A stretch of 64,000 bases of DNA from Hydractinia symbiolongicarpus (lineage: Eukaryota > Cnidaria > Hydrozoa > Anthoathecata > Hydractiniidae). Every line of letters begins with the position of its first letter. Position 1 is the first letter of the stretch. The position numbers and the translations under genes are program-made. Positions 59,693 through 64,000 of this stretch are shown piece by piece. The notes below the pieces were generated by a model that saw only the letters and a program-made list of their open reading frames with translations, made no database searches and was not told where the DNA came from. The stretch is taken from contig NC_079879.1 in NCBI RefSeq assembly GCF_029227915.1, positions 10,044,001-10,108,000 on the forward strand, read 5' to 3'.

Positions 59693-61355
59693 TTATTCTA
59701 GAAATTTTTTCCTGAGATACTTTCCAACAGAAGACCATGCAATATATGTCGTATACTGTTTGATGTTCATATTAGTCACATTTTGAAAATATATACCTTC
59801 AATAATCTTATGAACGACGTCTCCTGGAATATTGTCTCTACCACTGATAGCTTTGTTTAGATTACTTATAAATTTAAATTTTTGAAATTCACAATCATCG
59901 TGCCAACAATGAATGTGAGGAGTTTCCCAAATACTCTTCTTGCTACAGGATGGTGTATCAAGCTCTTGTTTGTATTTTATAGAAAAATCTTCAATTAAAT
60001 GATTTAGAGCAAGTTCAGCACCGTACAGGAGGGAGACTGGTCTCCACCATCTTACCCATTCTCCTTCACGATTTGCTGTGAAATTAATAGTTTCCAATCC
60101 AGGTGCAGTTGGATGAAATTCATTTAAATACATATGTGCTGTCATTTCTAATGTCTTCTTAGAAGCTACTGTGAAAAGTTTTGTCTCGCCATACCAAGTC
60201 GAACCAACACAATGTACGCCTCGATGTACCATATTTAATTTACTTGCAATAGCTTTTAATCTTTTCATGTTAAATGGGTCACAATATCCACCTTGACCTG
60301 TTATAATTCTTTTATTTGGCCTCCAAATTAAAATGGCAGGCGATAAAAACACGTCAAGGTCAGTTCGCAAAAGATATTTGTACGGCTTCATCAACTCATC
60401 TACATCCGTCCTATTGAACATAACAAAAGAATTGATTGGTCCGTATGGAACATCCATTTCAAATTCTTGTTCAACAAACCAACATTTAGGAGGCGTGGTA
60501 GAGTTGACACTTTTTGTATACAATTCGCATATGTGTTCTAAGTTTGGACATATCAACGGATGACAAAATGTCAACAAATCTACATGCATTACTTTATGCC
60601 TTTTAATTGGACTGATAAGTTTATCTCGATAATCTGTAAAATATTTCCATGAGCCATATAACATAGACACGAATTGATATACTTGATTCATGCTGTTTGG
60701 GATATATGAGATAATTGCAGTACGATCTCTTGGTGTTGGCAGAGGCTGTGGAATAAATTCCTGTGAACTGGTCTGCTGTTTTAAACTGCGAGGAATGCTG
60801 CGATCTTTCTTGTATGAAAAACCAATAGTAAAAGAAGGCCATTCTGAAAGAAATTTTTAAATAATGTCCTATATAACAAGTTCTTGCAAAGGCACTGGGA
60901 AACAGTGATATGTATCTACTATACGATTTTGTCAACTAGACGTTACCAAAGAACACAGTTTGAATTATCGAATTTCAAAGCTATCAGGACATTGGGTAAG
61001 TTAAAAAATGGCAAAATATTATTGAAAATAATTTCATTTTCGTAACTGAAACAAATTTATGCATAATATGGTAATGGTGACAGGCTTGGAGTGTCTTATA
61101 CTTTAAAATTTCCTTGAGAAAGAGCGATTTAAATTTAATCAGTAAAAAAGCGACTAAAGTTCGTTGAAGCGACTAAAATATTTTCACCGATTTTTTTACA
61201 GACAAATTAGGCAAATCAGTGCACACTCTTAAAATCCCTTGGTATAACAAAAATTGATAAATTGATAGTATATTACCTGGATTTTGCCATGTTACAAAAA
61301 CCAAACCAAGAACACATAAACACATCAACAAGAACAGTAATATATGTATCTTCAT
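59693..61355 (-). CDS. DUF7164-type glycosyltransferase-like type II membrane protein, 409 aa
   Basis: Exon 1 (61355-61277) encodes a signal anchor, MKIHILLFLLMCLCVLGLVF, and VTWQNP plus one base before GTAATA. Exon 2 (60843-59693) follows TTTCAG in phase. The frame is complete and intact. After a short stem (residues 27-70), the luminal domain has RTDLDVFLSP with DLD at 188-190, a DxD-like metal/nucleotide-sugar site, then GQGGYC, GVHCVGSTWYGE, EWVRWWRPVSLLYGAELALNHLI and a Cys/His-rich HCWHDDCEF near the end. I recognise the pattern as the DUF7164 family common in cnidarians; Golgi glycosyltransferase activity is inferred. A decayed relative lies at 38524-38860. Confidence 0.85.
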
Positions 61356-63029
61356 TGTGGCAAAAAATCTATGTGTGTGATATGTTTCCTAAAAAATAAA
61401 ACAAGTCTTTTCTGAACCTAACTAAGATTAAGAATTCAAGTCTGTGCTTGTCTGTGACATGTAATCATTTTTTCTAAACTGTACTCGTTTAAAGGATCCC
61501 CAAAATATTTTTTTTGTCTTTTATAAAGCGTTTTTTATCAAATCAATTTCATCAGCCAAGAAATTCCTCGTGGGTTTTTTCCTTATTTTATTGCTTTATC
61601 TAATATCATAGCATATCGATTAAGATTTAACGCAGGATGCTTTAGACCGCAGTAAACGAAATCTACTTTGCTAGCACATGCAGTGAGTAATTACTTTTTT
61701 TATATATATAAGAAACCTGGCGAAGGGCCTAGTTCTAAAAGTTTCTTATTTGTAGGCTGAAATTCCATGTTTTTAGTTCCAAAAATTTCTTATTTAATTT
61801 CTTAATTTTCCCAGTAAAATATAGGTTTCTTATATCAAATAATTAGCTAGTTCTAAAAGTTTCTTTAATCTTTGGACTAGTTGGTTTTAAATGAAAAAAA
61901 TATAGCATTTTTTGTTTCAAAGTCTCTCCCCAGTGATGATTGTAACATTTTCTTCAATTAATTGTAAGAATTAGTTAGAAAAAAGTTTCTTATTTCAGAA
62001 ATAGACATAGAATGTAGTAGTAAAAGTTTCTTAATTTTTGAAGAATTCTGGTAGGTTTCTTATAAACATGTTTCTCATAAAAAAAACGTGTAGTATCATG
62101 TTCAGGGTGCCCACACACGAATGACAAAGAACCAATAAAAAAAAAGTTTAGTCAGAAAATTAACAATATTCTTCTTTGTTCTGTACATTGATTTCCCGCC
62201 ATTTTTAAAGTGTTATGTTGTGTTATGTTACATTTTAACACTCCGGAGAGAAATCGATCCACTTTAGACTTGGAAGTTGATTGATTTCGTTTCACCCAGA
62301 TTTTGCGGTATATGGTGTGGACGATATGATGATTATAAATTCTGTCGAAACACTCCCAATCCGACTTTCGTGTGCCGCTCTCCATCTGTCCTACGTATGC
62401 GCAAGTAGCGAGTTTGAAGCCTGCTGTTTGTAATGATAATTTCACCGTTTTGAGAACTAGTGTGGGGGCAATTATAGCTATATTGGATCCCGCTGGATTT
62501 TTTGGCTAGAAGCAATTTTTTTAGATTCTTTCTAACATTTCTATGAAGATTCAAATTCACCTTAATGCCAATTTTTTATATTAATTTTAGGTATAATTTA
62601 CAGACCAGATCTATTTTGTACAGAAATGACTAATTTTGGCCTTTGAGGACCATCTAAATGTCATGTTTCTGTTGATAAATAGTGCTTTTATGGAAATTTA
62701 CTGTAATATTTCTAAGTAGAAAGAGTGTTGTTTAGTCTTGAATCAGAATCAGAAATCAAAGAAATACAAAACTTGGTTCCCTCATAGTTACGTCATAAAT
62801 TCTGCTTTCCAAAAATAAATTTGTCTTGTGTATTGCAATGGACACACAGAATGATGTAGAAACTCACTAATACTATTTTATGTATGATATGCATGTTTCC
62901 TATTCATTAAACTCAACCTGATACATAAAATCTGTTGAACTTTTATAGAATAGTAATTTGTAATATCAAGACAAAAACAAAAGTATATACAGAAAGAAAA
63001 TATAGTGATCGTTATGTGAGTTAGTTATT
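61356..63029. other. Upstream flank with a repetitive GTTTCTTAT element
   Basis: 61715-62065 carries inverted ends (ATAAGAAACCTGGCGA and TGGTAGGTTTCTTATAA) and many direct copies of AAAAGTTTCTTA inside; the rest shows nothing convincing. A minus-strand frame at 62152-62445 was not supported by splice sites or recognisable motifs. Confidence 0.45.
61715..62065. repeat. MITE-like element rich in GTTTCTTA motifs
   Basis: Inverted ends as above. Internally, AGTTCTAAAAGTTTCTT occurs at 61732 and 61852 and AAAAGTTTCTTA at 61980 and 62020, with related copies between them. No coding frame is present. Confidence 0.5.
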
Positions 63030-63089
63030 TAATAATAGTCGTACTCATGCCAGTACGAGTAGGAGATCATCTGGGCGACCTAAGGGGTT

Positions 63090-64000
63090 ATTACCTACGT
63101 AAAATCTAGAGTCACAGCGTTTGTTGCGATCACAGCACATAGAATATAACAGAAAGGCATGTGTCATATGTCAACATAAAATAGGAGAAATGCATCAAAG
63201 TATCAACGATTCCTATGGGTCAACGGCTATTTGAATATGCATCATCAATTCAGAAAAAAGATATAAAAATGCGACTGAATTCAGCCTGTAATCCATCAGA
63301 CGCTCTAGCAAATGATGTGTTGTATCATTTAAAATGTTATGTGCACTTACAGAGAGAGGCTGGTAAGAACACAGGCACAGATTTCATAGATACAAATCAT
63401 AAAGCTCGGGTAGTAGCAGATATAAAAATCCTGAACCTGGTCGAGTACAAACTTTCTCAAGGGGAAATTCTTAATATTTACACTATTCACAGGACCTATA
63501 AAAGTATTTTGGTAGAAAATGGAATGGGAAAACGTTCTTTAAAGAATGTCTACAAAAATATTTAAAACAGTTGATAGAAGAACAAATTGGGGATGTTAAG
63601 TTCATTAAGTCGTATCGCGCAAATGAATCAACACAGTTATGCAGTTCAAGAACTGAAAGCGAAGCTTTTGATTCTGCCAGTATTCATAGTAGTGCTGACG
63701 ATTATAATGTGCTGTTCAAACCTGCAAAGATACTACGGAAGGAGCTGTAACAAGTTGTTTGGTATTGACAGATCCATATCTGTTAGGGTTAACGAACGAG
63801 GCTACCATCATCAACTTTCTAATTCCATATGCAGCAGTTTTAACAAAAATGTCATTAGGCTTTCTTTAACATTAGGTGAATAGAACTGGAGCTTTGATGA
63901 TTAAGATAACGTTATAAACATAGTAACAAAAGCAATATTACCGAAAGATGTTGAAGCAGTAAGAGGAAGACAATCACAGTGAATTGGAAAGCGACGATGA
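63090..64000 (+). pseudogene. Remnant of a zinc-finger transposon protein, cut by the window edge
   Basis: Broken frames give KACVICQHKIGEMHQ (63150-63195), then, after a shift, LFEYASSIQKKDIKMRLNSA, NDVLYHLKCYVHLQREA, ADIKILNLVEYKLSQGEI and TYKSILVENGMGKRSLKN. After another shift near 63562 come LKQLIEEQIGDVKFIKSYRA and DDYNVLFKPAKILRKEL. The C..C then YHxxCY layout resembles the second zinc module of the 7.1-kb transposon (CIFC...YYHGMCRVSY), so it likely belongs to a related but diverged element. At least two frameshifts make it inactive. No TIR was seen. Confidence 0.6.

Noticed and set aside
62152-62560. Two overlapping minus-strand frames of 75-97 codons
   Set aside because: They overlap in different phases with no splice sites or motifs; likely chance.

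Overview
The window is animal nuclear DNA: AT-rich, with short exons in long introns, GT-AG splice sites and a dense load of decayed DNA transposons and LINE pieces. The gene content (abLIM, LRRC41-like, a DUF7164-type glycosyltransferase-like protein) and the transposon proteins fit a cnidarian, probably a hydrozoan. That assignment is inference. Most genes were assembled here by joining short exons whose reading phases agree, so exon edges are splice-motif predictions and not transcript evidence.

Layout. 0.87-1.8 kb (+): last two exons of an ARM/HEAT-repeat-like gene entering from the left. 3.3-5.8 kb: LINE remnants holding a 137-bp Helitron and a damaged PIF/Harbinger element. 8.6-9.2 kb: inverted-repeat MITE. 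10.8-19.5 kb (+): an 18-exon actin-binding LIM protein gene (four LIM domains, villin headpiece) with a 25-bp minisatellite in its last intron. 22.7-23.1 kb (-): a lysine-rich reading frame. 24.7 kb (-), 33.3 kb (+) and 37.8 kb (+): three related 30-37-residue single-span membrane micropeptides, the most unusual content of the window. 25.2-28.6 kb: a TIR-bounded element with a decayed integrase. 38.5-39.5 kb (-): a pseudogene fragment of the DUF7164-like gene and a coding-like exon. 41.1-42.5 kb: a broken integrase-core gene, then a TTAA-flanked piggyBac-like MITE.

43.45-50.54 kb: a 7,093-bp DNA transposon with two 435-bp terminal inverted repeats that look identical by eye and a 3-bp TAG duplication. 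It sits inside the end of an older MITE. It encodes a zinc-finger plus FEN1/XPG-like nuclease protein, now split by a frameshift, and resembles the Academ group. It ends 230 bp before the start codon of an LRRC41-like gene (50.8-56.5 kb, +, 8 exons, 666 codons) that opens with an elongin BC-box-like motif. 58.3-59.2 kb (-): a predicted two-exon, 118-residue gene. 59.7-61.4 kb (-): an intact two-exon, 409-residue type II membrane protein with a DLD motif. The right edge holds remnants of another zinc-finger transposon protein.

The host genes are unrelated in function (cytoskeleton, ubiquitin-ligase adaptor, probable Golgi glycosyltransferase, membrane micropeptides); nothing suggests operons or co-regulation.
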